DNA of 51,276 nucleotides from Flavobacteriaceae bacterium TMED179 (GTDB lineage Bacteria > Bacteroidota > Bacteroidia > Flavobacteriales > Flavobacteriaceae): the NCBI GenBank assembly GCA_002169865.1, contig NHIC01000008.1, forward strand, positions 10,313 to 61,588, given 5' to 3'. Each line of letters begins with the position of its first letter. Within the stretch, counting starts at the first letter, position 1. Under the pieces are notes generated by a model. The model searched no databases and was not told where the DNA came from. It saw nothing but the letters and a program-made list of their open reading frames with translations. The translations under genes were made by a program, and so were the position numbers. Below are positions 23,039-32,172 of the stretch, one piece after another.

Positions 23039-24559
23039 ATGCCAATTCCCCTTTTCAATTCTGTCGCATCTTGGTTTCTTAAGAAGCGAATTCATCAGAT
23101 GGAATTGTTTATGAAGTATCCCAACGAAGTACAACAGGAATTGTTACACGGTCTTTTGAATAGTGCCACGAAAACTGAACTAGGAAAATCAAATGATTTT
23201 GATTCTATTAAAAATTATAACGACTTCAAAAACCGTTTACCCATAGTATCTTACGAAGATATTGTTGATCAAATAGAACGGTGCAGAAAAGGAGAGCAAA
23301 ATATTTTCTGGCCCACTAATATCAAATGGTTTGCCAAATCTAGCGGCACTACCAATGCTAAAAGTAAATTCATTCCCATAAGTCACGAGTCACTAGAAGA
23401 TTGTCATTACAAGGCAGGAAAAGACATGCTTTCTATATATTACAACAACAATGAAGAGGCTCAAATCTTGGCGGGAAAATGTTTACGATTAGGTGGTAGC
23501 AGCGAATTGTATCAAAATACAGATACTTATTTCGGGGACCTTTCGGCCATTATAATTGATAACCTTCCCTTTTGGGCGGAGCTTGGAAGTACACCCAGTC
23601 ACAAAGTGTCCCTCATGTCTGAATGGGAGACAAAAATGGAGGCCATTATCAAAGAAACATTGGAGGAGCGTGTAACTAGCCTAGCGGGAGTTCCCTCTTG
23701 GATGCTTGTTTTATTGCAAAATGTATTGAAAAAAAAGCAAAAAGCCACTATCACCGAGGTCTGGCCTATGGTAGAGGTGTACTTCCATGGAGGGGTAAGT
23801 TTTCATCCCTACCGAAAGCAATTTGAAAATTTGTTCAAGGGAATTGATCTTAAATTTTTTGAAATTTATAATGCCTCCGAGGGGTTTTTTGGAATGCAAT
23901 ATCAAAATGACTCTAATGAACTGTTACTGATGCTGGATTATGGTATTTTTTATGAATTTATACCCATGGATAAGTCTGAACGAGATGAAACGGAGACAAT
24001 CATTCCTCTAAGTGAGGTAGAATTGAGAAAAAACTATGCAATGGTAATCACGACCAATTCAGGATTGTGGCGTTATAAAATCGGAGATACTATAAAATTC
24101 ACAAACTTGAGTCCCTACAGAATTCAAATCACTGGAAGAACAAAAAATCACATCAATGTATTTGGGGAGGAGTTGATGATTGAAAATGCAGAGTTAGCAC
24201 TTAGCAAAGCTGCTAGAGCTATGGATTTGAGTATTGTAGACTATACGGCTGCTCCCATCTTTATGAGGACAGATAGAAAAGGGGGACACCAATGGTTGAT
24301 TGAATTCAAAATTCCACCCAAGGATAGGCAGCGATTTATAAACTTACTCGATCAATTTTTAAAAGAGGAAAACTCTGATTATGAAGCTAAAAGATACAAA
24401 AATATGACCCTCTCATTGCCCAAACTGGACATCGCTAAAAAAAACCTATTTTATAATTGGATGGCACAAAAAAAAAAATTAGGGGGGCAACACAAGGTTC
24501 CAAGACTATCCAATAAAAGAGATTTATTGGAAGAACTACTTAAAATAAATAACCAGTAA
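23039..24559 (+). CDS. GH3 auxin-responsive promoter family protein (acyl-adenylate/amido synthetase fold)
   Basis: This 506-residue protein belongs to the GH3 family of adenylating enzymes, which in plants join amino acids to jasmonate or auxin. Motifs include an ATP loop-like AKSSGTTNAKSKFIP (about 98-112), YFHGGVSFHPYRKQF, and EIYNASEGFFGMQ, then the hinge region GLWRYKIGDTIKFTN and ITGRTKNHINVFGEELM. Length and order fit the family. The bacterial substrate is unknown. Start ATG 23039 (MPIPLFNSVASWF) follows a good promoter; a frame from 22994 is excluded by it. The gene converges on clpX with only one base between the two stops. Confidence 0.88.
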   Translation: MPIPLFNSVASWFLKKRIHQMELFMKYPNEVQQELLHGLLNSATKTELGKSNDFDSIKNYNDFKNRLPIVSYEDIVDQIERCRKGEQNIFWPTNIKWFAKSSGTTNAKSKFIPISHESLEDCHYKAGKDMLSIYYNNNEEAQILAGKCLRLGGSSELYQNTDTYFGDLSAIIIDNLPFWAELGSTPSHKVSLMSEWETKMEAIIKETLEERVTSLAGVPSWMLVLLQNVLKKKQKATITEVWPMVEVYFHGGVSFHPYRKQFENLFKGIDLKFFEIYNASEGFFGMQYQNDSNELLLMLDYGIFYEFIPMDKSERDETETIIPLSEVELRKNYAMVITTNSGLWRYKIGDTIKFTNLSPYRIQITGRTKNHINVFGEELMIENAELALSKAARAMDLSIVDYTAAPIFMRTDRKGGHQWLIEFKIPPKDRQRFINLLDQFLKEENSDYEAKRYKNMTLSLPKLDIAKKNLFYNWMAQKKKLGGQHKVPRLSNKRDLLEELLKINNQ

Positions 24560-24560
24560 T

Positions 24561-25790
24561 TTAAGAAACAACTTTTAATGCAGGCAACTCAATTTTCGCA
24601 AGTCTTTGCTCAACATAGCTTTTAGTCACTTTCAAAGCGTTGACATCTGACTCAGGCAATTCAAACATAGCTTCATTTAGTACTGCTTCACAAAGTGAGC
24701 GTAAACCTCTAGCTCCTAACTTGTATTCCAAAGCCTTATCAACTATATAATCCAGGGCTCCTAGCGTAAAGGTTAACTCAATTCCGTCCATTTCAAACAG
24801 TTGAATATATTGCTTTATCAGTGCGTTTTTGGGGGTAGTCAAAATGGTACTAAGTGTTTCTTTATCCAAAGGGTTCATATAGGTTAGGACGGGTAAACGT
24901 CCAATAATTTCTGGGATTAACCCAAAAGACCTTATATCTCGTGGAGTAATGTACTGCAATACATTCTTAGCATCTACTTTTTCCAACTCCTTTTTGGTAT
25001 TGTAACCTATGGCTTGTAAATTCAGACGCTTATTGATGGCACGTTCAATCCCATCAAATGCCCCTCCAGCAATAAACAAAATATTGGAAGTGTCAACTTC
25101 AATAAATTTTTGATCGGGATGTTTTCTGCCACCCTTAGGAGGTACATTTACTTTAGTACCCTCTAGAAGTTTTAGAAGTGCTTGTTGGACGCCCTCTCCA
25201 GAAACATCTCGGGTAATAGAGGGATTGTCTCCCTTACGAGCAATTTTGTCTATTTCGTCAATAAATACAATTCCATACTGGGCCTTATCAATATCATAGT
25301 CAGCTGCTTGAAGTAATTTGGTAAGGATGCTTTCGACATCTTCACCTACATAGCCTGCCTCGGTCAAAACCGTAGCATCAACAATTGCTAAGGGTACTTT
25401 GAGAAGTTTAGAAATAGTTTGTGCCAAAAGGGTTTTTCCTGTTCCCGTCTGACCTACCAAGATAACATTGCTCTTCTGGATTTCAATTTCACTTTTACCA
25501 TTTAATTGGTTAATGCGTTTATAGTGGTTGTATACCGCAACAGAAAGTATCTTTTTTGCAGATTCCTGACCGATTACATAATCGTCTAAAAAGGATTTGA
25601 TCTTTTTGGGGGGATGTAACTCTAGGTCAAGCTTAGCCTCACCTTTTTCTTCGGTAGTTTCCTCCTTTACAATACCATAAGCTTGAAGAATACACTTATC
25701 ACAGATGTGAGCATCCAAACCCGCAATCAGCAATTGTGTTTGAGGTTTGGCTCTACCACAAAAGGAGCAGTTTAATTTTTCTTTACTCAT
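24561..25790 (-). CDS. clpX: ATP-dependent Clp protease ATP-binding subunit ClpX
   Basis: This 409-residue AAA+ unfoldase feeds substrates to ClpP in the cytosol. The N-terminal zinc-binding domain has C8, C11, C30 and C33. Walker A is GQTGTGKT (113-120), Walker B IVFIDEIDKIAR, and sensor/arginine regions include RDVSGEGVQQALLKLLEGT. The ClpP-binding loop is of the IGF kind, here about residue 276 (NLQAIGYN), so the third residue is Tyr, not Phe; IGF-loop variants of this kind may be normal in Bacteroidetes, which I could not check. It is the last gene of the tig-clpP-clpX operon, six bases after clpP. Confidence 0.96.
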   Translation of the reverse strand: MSKEKLNCSFCGRAKPQTQLLIAGLDAHICDKCILQAYGIVKEETTEEKGEAKLDLELHPPKKIKSFLDDYVIGQESAKKILSVAVYNHYKRINQLNGKSEIEIQKSNVILVGQTGTGKTLLAQTISKLLKVPLAIVDATVLTEAGYVGEDVESILTKLLQAADYDIDKAQYGIVFIDEIDKIARKGDNPSITRDVSGEGVQQALLKLLEGTKVNVPPKGGRKHPDQKFIEVDTSNILFIAGGAFDGIERAINKRLNLQAIGYNTKKELEKVDAKNVLQYITPRDIRSFGLIPEIIGRLPVLTYMNPLDKETLSTILTTPKNALIKQYIQLFEMDGIELTFTLGALDYIVDKALEYKLGARGLRSLCEAVLNEAMFELPESDVNALKVTKSYVEQRLAKIELPALKVVS

Positions 25791-25796
25791 TTTATT

Positions 25797-26459
25797 TTAC
25801 TTTACACCGCCCAAAACTTCGTCAACCATACCATAGTCTTTAGCCTCATGAGCTTTCATCCAATAGTCACGATCACTGTCTTGGTTGACTTTATCCACAC
25901 TTTGTCCAGATTGCTTGGCAATAATTTGATACAACTCATCTTTGAGTTTTAAAATTTCCCTTGCAGTAATTTCGATATCAGAGGCCTGTCCTTGCGCTCC
26001 TCCAAGTGGTTGGTGAATCATTACTCTAGAATGAGGTAATGCTGAACGCTTCCCTTTCTCTCCTGCACAAAGTAAAACAGCTCCCATAGAAGCTGCCATT
26101 CCTGTACATATGGTGGCAACATCAGGTGTAATAAATTGCATGGTATCATAAATACCCAATCCAGCGTAAACTCCTCCACCTGGCGAATTGATATACATTT
26201 GAATGTCTCTCTTTGCATCTGTACTTTGCAAAAACAAAAGCTGTGCTTGGATTACATTGGCTACACTGTCATTTATCGCCGTTCCCAAAAACATTATCCT
26301 ATCCATCATCAATCGCGAAAAAACATCCATCTGCGCTACATTCAACTGACGTTCCTCAATTATATAAGGGGTCATACTACTAACGATTTTGTCATAATAC
26401 GTGGAGTTAATCCCATGATGTTTTATTGCGAAATCTTTAAACTCTTTTCTGAAGTCCAT
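25797..26459 (-). CDS. clpP: ATP-dependent Clp protease proteolytic subunit ClpP
   Basis: This 220-residue serine protease forms the tetradecamer chamber of ClpXP. The triad is visible: Ser124 in GMAASMG, His149 in VMIHQPLGG, and Asp194 in NQDSDRDYW. The oligomer core motif YINSPGGGVYAG is present. The start was set at ATG 26459 (MDFRKEFKDFAIKHHG), which fits the family; ten extra residues from 26489 would reach close to the tig stop and are unlikely. It lies between tig and clpX in the usual order. Confidence 0.96.
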   Translation of the reverse strand: MDFRKEFKDFAIKHHGINSTYYDKIVSSMTPYIIEERQLNVAQMDVFSRLMMDRIMFLGTAINDSVANVIQAQLLFLQSTDAKRDIQMYINSPGGGVYAGLGIYDTMQFITPDVATICTGMAASMGAVLLCAGEKGKRSALPHSRVMIHQPLGGAQGQASDIEITAREILKLKDELYQIIAKQSGQSVDKVNQDSDRDYWMKAHEAKDYGMVDEVLGGVK

Positions 26460-26494
26460 TTTTAAGTTTATTTCTATAAAATTAATCAAAAAAA

Positions 26495-27823
26495 TTAGCC
26501 TTTACGATAAGCTTCTTTTACAAAAGCATCAAATGACAACTTTTTCTTTTTAAGTGGAAGATTTACCTTGTAAAATTCTAAAAGCTTTTTACTCATCAAT
26601 TGTTCCGAAAGTTTACGCGCCTCCTCATCACTAGACATCATTCTATCAACTATTCCATCGATCTGTTCATCGGGTAACCCTGCTTGTCCATATTGGGTCA
26701 TTTGCTTCAAAATCATTTGTTTAGCAAATTCTTTTAGCTCTTCGATTTTAATTTGAAGATCATGTTCGGCAATTATTTTTCCTTCTATCAATTGGTATCT
26801 TATTCCTTTTTCAGATCGCTCATATTCTTCTTCTGCCGCTTCAGGAGTCAAAGGTTGCTCCCCAGAGTTTTGCATCCACTTTTTCAAAAATTCACCAGGT
26901 AAATCGAACTTAGTTTTTTCTACGAGGTACTCTGTTACATCATTGAGAAGTTTTTGATCAGACTGTTGTTCAAACTGTTTTTCGAGACCTTCTGAAACCT
27001 TAGCTCTCATATCTTTGACAGACTTTACAACATTAGGTCCATAAATTTTATCGAAAAACTCTTGATTCATTTCAGCCAACACCCGCTCATTAATTTCTTT
27101 TATATCAAAGAATATTTCACTACCTATTTGATTTAGTTTATCTGCAGATACACTAAGAATTCTTTTTGCAGTAGCCTCATCTTTAAAAAGATTTTTATAT
27201 CTCAATTCAAGCACATCTCCAACGGTAGCTTTTTTGAATGCAGTGAGCTGAGTCTTGCCTTTGATTTGACTCAAGTCAAAGGTATGTGTCGTGTCAATTT
27301 CTGCTACTTCATTTTTTATGACGGCAGTAATTTCAAAATTATCTATAGCATTTTTTTTTGCTACTAATTTGCCATATTGCTTGCGATAATGTTTTACTTG
27401 ATCATCGATCATCGAATCACTCGCAGTAATTTTATAATGTATCAATTTATTTTTTTCTGTAAACTTTACATCAAAAGAAGGAGAAAGTCCTAATTCAAAA
27501 GTAAAGGAGAGCGTAGCAGCTTTCCAGTCCAACTCATCCTGCATAATAGGTATAGGATTGCCCAAAATATTGAGGTTTTCATCTTTGAGATATTTTTCCA
27601 AATTTTGTTGTAATAATTTATTTACCTCATCAGTAATAACAGCGGTTTCATATTTTTTTTTGATCATTCCCAAAGGTACATGACCTCTTCTAAAACCAGG
27701 AATGTTGGCTTTTTTCCTGTAATCGGACAGAACATTTTTGACTTTGCCTTCAAAATCTTTTTGTTCTATATCTATAATGATCTTAGTATTAAGGTTATCA
27801 ATATCTTTCCGTGAGATCTTCAT
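26495..27823 (-). CDS. tig: Trigger factor (ribosome-associated chaperone)
   Basis: This 442-residue chaperone binds nascent chains at the ribosome exit. The N-terminal ribosome-binding domain carries the signature GFRRGHVPLGMIKKKY (E. coli GFRxGKVP), with the signature Lys replaced by His, as far as can be seen. Then come a PPIase-like middle region (weakly conserved, as in Bacteroidetes) and a helical C-terminal domain with TEYLVEKTKFDLPGEFLKKW. I chose ATG 27823 (MKISRKDIDN); the frame can be extended four residues to 27835. A second TATTTTTG box overlaps that extension. It is the first gene of the tig-clpP-clpX operon. Confidence 0.93.
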   Translation of the reverse strand: MKISRKDIDNLNTKIIIDIEQKDFEGKVKNVLSDYRKKANIPGFRRGHVPLGMIKKKYETAVITDEVNKLLQQNLEKYLKDENLNILGNPIPIMQDELDWKAATLSFTFELGLSPSFDVKFTEKNKLIHYKITASDSMIDDQVKHYRKQYGKLVAKKNAIDNFEITAVIKNEVAEIDTTHTFDLSQIKGKTQLTAFKKATVGDVLELRYKNLFKDEATAKRILSVSADKLNQIGSEIFFDIKEINERVLAEMNQEFFDKIYGPNVVKSVKDMRAKVSEGLEKQFEQQSDQKLLNDVTEYLVEKTKFDLPGEFLKKWMQNSGEQPLTPEAAEEEYERSEKGIRYQLIEGKIIAEHDLQIKIEELKEFAKQMILKQMTQYGQAGLPDEQIDGIVDRMMSSDEEARKLSEQLMSKKLLEFYKVNLPLKKKKLSFDAFVKEAYRKG

Positions 27824-27846
27824 ATGAATATGCAAAAATATGGGCG

Positions 27847-27877
27847 CAAAAATACGTTTTTAAAACTGGTTAGCCAA
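27847..27877 (-). promoter_or_regulatory. Promoter of tig-clpP-clpX
   Basis: On the minus strand TTG (27875-27877) is followed after 20 bases by TATTTTTG (27847-27854), an exact match to the Bacteroidetes TTG-N17-23-TAnnTTTG pattern. A second TATTTTTG lies at 27833-27840, nearer the start codon. Confidence 0.75.
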
Positions 27878-27888
27878 GTTGTTTAATC

Positions 27889-27906
27889 TACTTAACCTAT
27901 TAAGTA
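27889..27906. promoter_or_regulatory. Perfect palindrome between divergent tig and rpsP promoters
   Basis: TACTTAA (27889-27895), CCTA, then TTAAGTA (27900-27906) form a perfect 7-bp inverted repeat. It sits upstream of both promoters and could be a regulator site; it is not followed by a T run. The assignment is speculative. Confidence 0.4.
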
Positions 27907-27950
27907 TATAGTTTTTTCACTCGAAATCGAGATAAAATAAATAGCAATGA

Positions 27951-27980
27951 TTTGATTTTAAAATTTTATACTAAATTTGC
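27951..27980 (+). promoter_or_regulatory. Promoter of rpsP-rimM
   Basis: TTTG (27951-27954) and TAAATTTG (27972-27979) are separated by 17 bases, matching the Bacteroidetes promoter pattern. The rpsP start codon at 28033 follows after about 53 bases. Confidence 0.8.
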
Positions 27981-28032
27981 GATCCTAGAATTAATAATCG
28001 AGGGGTCGGGAACCTCTAAAAATTAATGTGAT

Positions 28033-28689
28033 ATGCCTGTAAGAATTAGACTTCAGAGACACGGAAAAAAAGGTAAACCTTTTTACTGGATCGTTGTGGC
28101 TGACAGCCGCGCTAAAAGAGACGGTCGTTACCTTGAAAAAATTGGAATTTACAATCCCAACACCAACCCCGCTACTGTGGATTTGAACATTGATGAAGCT
28201 GTAAAATGGCTTGAAAATGGAGCTCAACCCTCAGATACTGCTCGAACATTATTATCCTACCGGGGTGCCATGATGAAGCATCATCTCAACGGTGGAGTAA
28301 AAAAAGGGGCTTTCTCCCAAGAAGAGGCTGACAACCGCTTTAACTCTTGGCTGGAGGAAAAACAAAATAAAATCCAAGCCAAAATTGATGGGTTAGATAA
28401 AGTTACAGCAAGTAATTTGGCGCAGAGACTCGAGGCTGAAAAAGCGGTTAATCAAAAAAGAATTTCGGATATGACGGTTACACCTAAGGAAGAAGTTGCT
28501 TCGGAAACTTCAAGTGAAGAGTCTCCGATTACGGAAGCTACTGAGAAAACATCGGCTCCTAAATCCCAGGCTTCCCCTGACGAAGCACCTACTGAAGTTC
28601 TATCTGAAACAGAAGCCTCTCCAGAAGAACCAATAGTCGAAGAGACTTCTGCAAAGGAAACTAAAAGTGAAGATGCTCCAGCCGAGTAA
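28033..28689 (+). CDS. rpsP: 30S ribosomal protein S16 with long acidic C-terminal extension
   Basis: The first about 80 residues are S16: MPVRIRLQRHGKKGKPFYWI, RDGRYLEKIGIYNPN, and a WLENGAQPSDTARTLL motif. S16 helps assemble the 30S subunit. The remaining about 138 residues form an extension: a helical, charged part (to about 150) then a low-complexity tail rich in Glu, Ser, Thr, Ala and Pro. Bacteroidetes S16 proteins often have such tails, but their role is not established. The gene has a strong promoter and is followed 36 bases later by rimM, the usual pair. Confidence 0.95.
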   Translation: MPVRIRLQRHGKKGKPFYWIVVADSRAKRDGRYLEKIGIYNPNTNPATVDLNIDEAVKWLENGAQPSDTARTLLSYRGAMMKHHLNGGVKKGAFSQEEADNRFNSWLEEKQNKIQAKIDGLDKVTASNLAQRLEAEKAVNQKRISDMTVTPKEEVASETSSEESPITEATEKTSAPKSQASPDEAPTEVLSETEASPEEPIVEETSAKETKSEDAPAE

Positions 28690-28725
28690 GTCGAATTCAA
28701 AGAATGAATCCCTTCCCAATAAATT

Positions 28726-29250
28726 ATGCTAAAAGAAGACTGCTTCTTTTTAGGCACGATCGTTGCAAAGTACAGTTTTAAAGGAGAAATTCTTGTAAAA
28801 CTGGACACAGACCGACCCAATACCTATGTTGATCTTCAGTCCATTTTTGTAGAAACTACCAATGGTTTGGTTCCTTACTTTATTGACCGATGTCTTTTAC
28901 ATAAGTCTTCTTTGCTTAGGATCAAATTTGACGGAGTTGATTCAGAAAACGAGGCAGAAGTATTACTTAAAAAAGATTTATTTCTACCTATGGAAATGCT
29001 TCCTCCTCTTAAAGGGAATCAATTTTATTATCATGAGGTAACTGGATTCTCTGCCATAGATCAATTTAATATTGAAATTGGAACCATCAAAACAGTAAAT
29101 GATTCCGGTCCCCAACCTCTTTTTATTATTGATTCCGATGGCACTGAGATTTTAATCCCTGCTCACGATAATTTTATTAAAGAATTAGACAGAAAAAGTG
29201 AAAAAATATTCCTCGATTTACCCGAAGGTCTATTGGATATTTTCAAATAA
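28726..29250 (+). CDS. rimM: 16S rRNA processing protein RimM
   Basis: This 174-residue protein helps mature the 16S rRNA 3' domain and binds S19. It has the N-terminal RimM barrel (FLGTIVAKYSFKGEILVKLDTD; the usual GxxxxxHGxxGE motif has Ser-Phe-Lys in place of His-Gly-xxx) and a C-terminal PRC-barrel (YHEVTGFSAIDQFNIEIGTI, LIPAHDNFIKELDRKSEKIFLDLPEGLLDI). The order after rpsP is conserved across bacteria. Its 3' end lies three bases from the converging TonB receptor gene. Confidence 0.93.
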   Translation: MLKEDCFFLGTIVAKYSFKGEILVKLDTDRPNTYVDLQSIFVETTNGLVPYFIDRCLLHKSSLLRIKFDGVDSENEAEVLLKKDLFLPMEMLPPLKGNQFYYHEVTGFSAIDQFNIEIGTIKTVNDSGPQPLFIIDSDGTEILIPAHDNFIKELDRKSEKIFLDLPEGLLDIFK

Positions 29251-29253
29251 TCC

Positions 29254-31611
29254 CTAAAAATCGACTACAAACCCAAAAGTGGGAATTGGAATATTAGTAT
29301 TTTCGTCCGTATTTACCTTTACCAAGGATTGTGGCAGTATCAATGCTCCTGTTTCAGATCTGTTAAGTCCATATTCATCTGGTATGGGTACTGCCTGGGC
29401 TAAGAAATTTTGAATTTCAAAATAGAAATTGAAAGAGTAGCGTTTAAAATTCCATTTTTTATCGAATCGTATATCCGCCAAATTAAAAGGATCTAATTTG
29501 ACATTTCCCAGTTGATCATAATCCAAAACTACCTCTGGATAGGCTTGAAGCGTTGCCATTTGATTGACAGGTACATAGGGTGTTTTCCCGGAAAACCTCC
29601 ATCGAGCACTAATCTCCCAATTTCTTTTCAGCTTGTATCCTCCAGAAAAAGAGATCAAGTGACGACTGTCCCAAACCGAGGGTAAATAGTCCCCCGTGGC
29701 CTCTGTAAATTTACTGTAGAAATAGGTGTAGGCAAAAACACCATAGAAGTTTTTGGTAAGTTTTTGTTGGTACAATGCCTCAATACCATAACTTTTTCCT
29801 AGTCCATCCGTGGCTATGGCCTCGTTCCCCAAGACCTCAAAATCCCCTCCTTTATTTGCTATTGACACCCCATCCATTAGTGATATTGGGTATTGGCTGT
29901 ATTTTTTATAAAATCCTTCAAGGGTAACTCTTGAGGCATTACCAGGTGCGTATTCTATTCCCATCACGAAATGATCACTTTGGGTGTATTTGGACTTTTG
30001 ATTTATAAATGTTTTTAGGTTGTCCTGATATCCTAGCATGGTATAGGTAGGGATCTTGTAATATCTTCCAACCGATGCGTTGATTTTCCATATTTGGTCA
30101 TCTGAAAGATTATAAGTTAATGCCATTCTTGGTGAAAAATTATCTATCAAACTCGATCCCTTTGAAAAGGTATCTGTATCAAATCTAAAACCAAATGATA
30201 AACCAAGATTGTCATTAAAAAATTTTCGTTCTCCTTTGGCAAAAAACCCGTATTTTATAAAATCTATCCCCGTACTATAGTTAATATTGTAAAGTATGCT
30301 TTGGGTATCATTGAAATAGTCAGAATACTGAATATTAGTTCCGGTAGCCAATTTCCACTGGTCCAAATAATGTAAGGTCTGATAACGAAGCTTAGTCTCT
30401 TGCTCATAGGAATCATTTTCAAAAATGACTCCTGTTTTTTGGGTGTTGTCCTGATATCGAGAAAAAATATTCTGTAATCTGTTAGTGCTGATGGCAGTGG
30501 TCATGGAGCCCTTTCCGTTTTTATATTTCCTACTCCAGGACACACCAATTGTAATGGTTTTTTGTCGAATGATAGGAACTTGTTCAATTGTCGACTGCTG
30601 CAATGCATCAAAATCATCAGGAGCTTTTACCGAAAAATCGTCAATAGTTCCTAGGCCAAGAAATGTAAGGGTGTTGTATGCGTCAATTTCATGATTTATT
30701 TTCCATTGGTAATCCCAATAATCAGGTCTGATGGGTAGTCCTATCAATTCAAATAAAAACTGGAGGTAACTCCTCCTCACAGAGAACAATAAAGTAGTTT
30801 TAGCAGGTTTTTCCTTTTCTTTCTTAAACAAGGGTCCCTCAAGAGTTAACGCAGCTTCGCTGGCACCAAGCCTAAAATTACCTCCAAACCTATTTGGGTT
30901 TCCTTCTCTTTGTTCAAAAGACAAAACCCCTGACAAGGGATTGTCATATTCGGCTCCAAAAGCTGAACTCGAAAGGGTGACTTCTCGGATAAAAGAGACG
31001 TTTAACATCCCCACAGGTCCTCCTGCACTGCCTTGCGTACTGAAGTGATTAATGTTGGGAATTTCGATTCCATCTAAATAATAGACCGACTCATTGGGTG
31101 CACCACCTCTAATAATGATGTCATTTCTAAAACCTCCTATAGAGGGTGAAATACCTGGCATGCTTTGAATGACCTTGGTAATATCATTATTCCCACCGGG
31201 ATAAGTTTCAATTTCCACAGCTGAAAAAGTTTGAGTAGATAGTGGAGTTTCAACAGAGGTTCTAAAAGGACTCTGGAAAATTACTATTTCATCCAATTCA
31301 TTGGCAGACTCCTCTAGAAGAATTTGCAATGGAGGCGTACCAAATGTTTTTACGATTATATTATAAATTGTTTGGGATTGGTAACCTAGATGACTGATCA
31401 CCAAATTGTATGTACGAGTAGGAACATCTTTAAAATTAAAATAACCTTCTTCATTAGTAGCCATTCCCATTGTTGTACCCTGCAATAAAACAGTAACCCC
31501 TTGAAGGGGTAGTTGGGATTTCTGATCTAAAATTCTACCAATGAGCTGTCCAGAATTTTGTGCTTTTAAAAAATAAATATTAAGTAGGAAAAATAGTAAG
31601 AATTTTCGCAT
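29254..31611 (-). CDS. TonB-dependent outer membrane receptor with N-terminal carboxypeptidase-regulatory-like domain
   Basis: This 785-residue protein has a signal peptide (MRKFLLFFLLNIYFLKAQ), a CarboxypepD_reg-like beta sandwich (about 20-105: GQLIGRILDQKSQLPLQGVT, GYFNFKDVP), a plug domain (DITKVIQSMPGISPSIGGF, IIIRGGAPNESVYYLDGIEIP) and a 22-strand barrel ending in Phe. It is a gated importer across the outer membrane powered by TonB. The substrate cannot be told. It is not the SusC type: there is no SusD partner, and the length is short. Similar genes are common in Flavobacteriia near housekeeping genes. It is divergent from a Rieske lipoprotein gene. Confidence 0.9.
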   Translation of the reverse strand: MRKFLLFFLLNIYFLKAQNSGQLIGRILDQKSQLPLQGVTVLLQGTTMGMATNEEGYFNFKDVPTRTYNLVISHLGYQSQTIYNIIVKTFGTPPLQILLEESANELDEIVIFQSPFRTSVETPLSTQTFSAVEIETYPGGNNDITKVIQSMPGISPSIGGFRNDIIIRGGAPNESVYYLDGIEIPNINHFSTQGSAGGPVGMLNVSFIREVTLSSSAFGAEYDNPLSGVLSFEQREGNPNRFGGNFRLGASEAALTLEGPLFKKEKEKPAKTTLLFSVRRSYLQFLFELIGLPIRPDYWDYQWKINHEIDAYNTLTFLGLGTIDDFSVKAPDDFDALQQSTIEQVPIIRQKTITIGVSWSRKYKNGKGSMTTAISTNRLQNIFSRYQDNTQKTGVIFENDSYEQETKLRYQTLHYLDQWKLATGTNIQYSDYFNDTQSILYNINYSTGIDFIKYGFFAKGERKFFNDNLGLSFGFRFDTDTFSKGSSLIDNFSPRMALTYNLSDDQIWKINASVGRYYKIPTYTMLGYQDNLKTFINQKSKYTQSDHFVMGIEYAPGNASRVTLEGFYKKYSQYPISLMDGVSIANKGGDFEVLGNEAIATDGLGKSYGIEALYQQKLTKNFYGVFAYTYFYSKFTEATGDYLPSVWDSRHLISFSGGYKLKRNWEISARWRFSGKTPYVPVNQMATLQAYPEVVLDYDQLGNVKLDPFNLADIRFDKKWNFKRYSFNFYFEIQNFLAQAVPIPDEYGLNRSETGALILPQSLVKVNTDENTNIPIPTFGFVVDF

Positions 31612-31719
31612 TCGCTTTTAGAGTAAAATTAATCTAAACTTTCAAAGTGTATTTATATTTGTTTAATAATTTTATAAAAAGATTAAACTAAATTATTTAA
31701 ATTTGAATAAAATTTATTT

Positions 31720-32172
31720 ATGAAAAATAAAAGAAGAGATTTTTTAAAATCATCCTGTGCTCCTATTGCCTTTTCAATGTTTGGTATTTCCCTGCTTGAA
31801 GCCTGTAGTTCGGGCGGTGATGATGGTTATGAAACGGCTACCCCGGCTGGTAATAATGAGGGTGGTAGTATCGAAGTGGACAATACAGTTAATATAGACC
31901 TAACAAGCTCTAGTTTTTCTGATTTGACTGAGATTGGAGGTTGGATGAATTATTCCAGTAAAAACATGTTATTATTGAGAATCAGTGATTCTGAAATTAG
32001 AGCTTTTACAAACGTTTGTCCCCACCAAGGTTCAAATAATCAATGGTCACATAGCGATTCTAAGTTTGTTTGTTCCAATCACGGGAGGTCATTCAGTGAT
32101 GACTGTTCTAGTGCCTTAACTTGCTTTGATACTAGTATTGAAGAAAATATTTTAACCATTAAAGTTAGTTAA
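31720..32172 (+). CDS. Tat-type lipoprotein with Rieske [2Fe-2S] domain
   Basis: This 150-residue protein starts with KNKRRDFLKSS, a twin-arginine-like signal, and a lipobox LEAC (Cys29), followed by a Gly/Asp/Glu-rich linker. The Rieske cluster ligands are C100 and H102 (CPHQG) and C118 and H121 (CSNHG), so a 2Fe-2S centre is expected. Folded cofactor proteins are usually Tat substrates, which agrees. It probably carries electrons in the periplasm or at the outer membrane; the partner is not known. It is divergent from the TonB receptor, 108 bases apart, and overlaps the next gene tail-to-tail by eight bases. Confidence 0.88.
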   Translation: MKNKRRDFLKSSCAPIAFSMFGISLLEACSSGGDDGYETATPAGNNEGGSIEVDNTVNIDLTSSSFSDLTEIGGWMNYSSKNMLLLRISDSEIRAFTNVCPHQGSNNQWSHSDSKFVCSNHGRSFSDDCSSALTCFDTSIEENILTIKVS

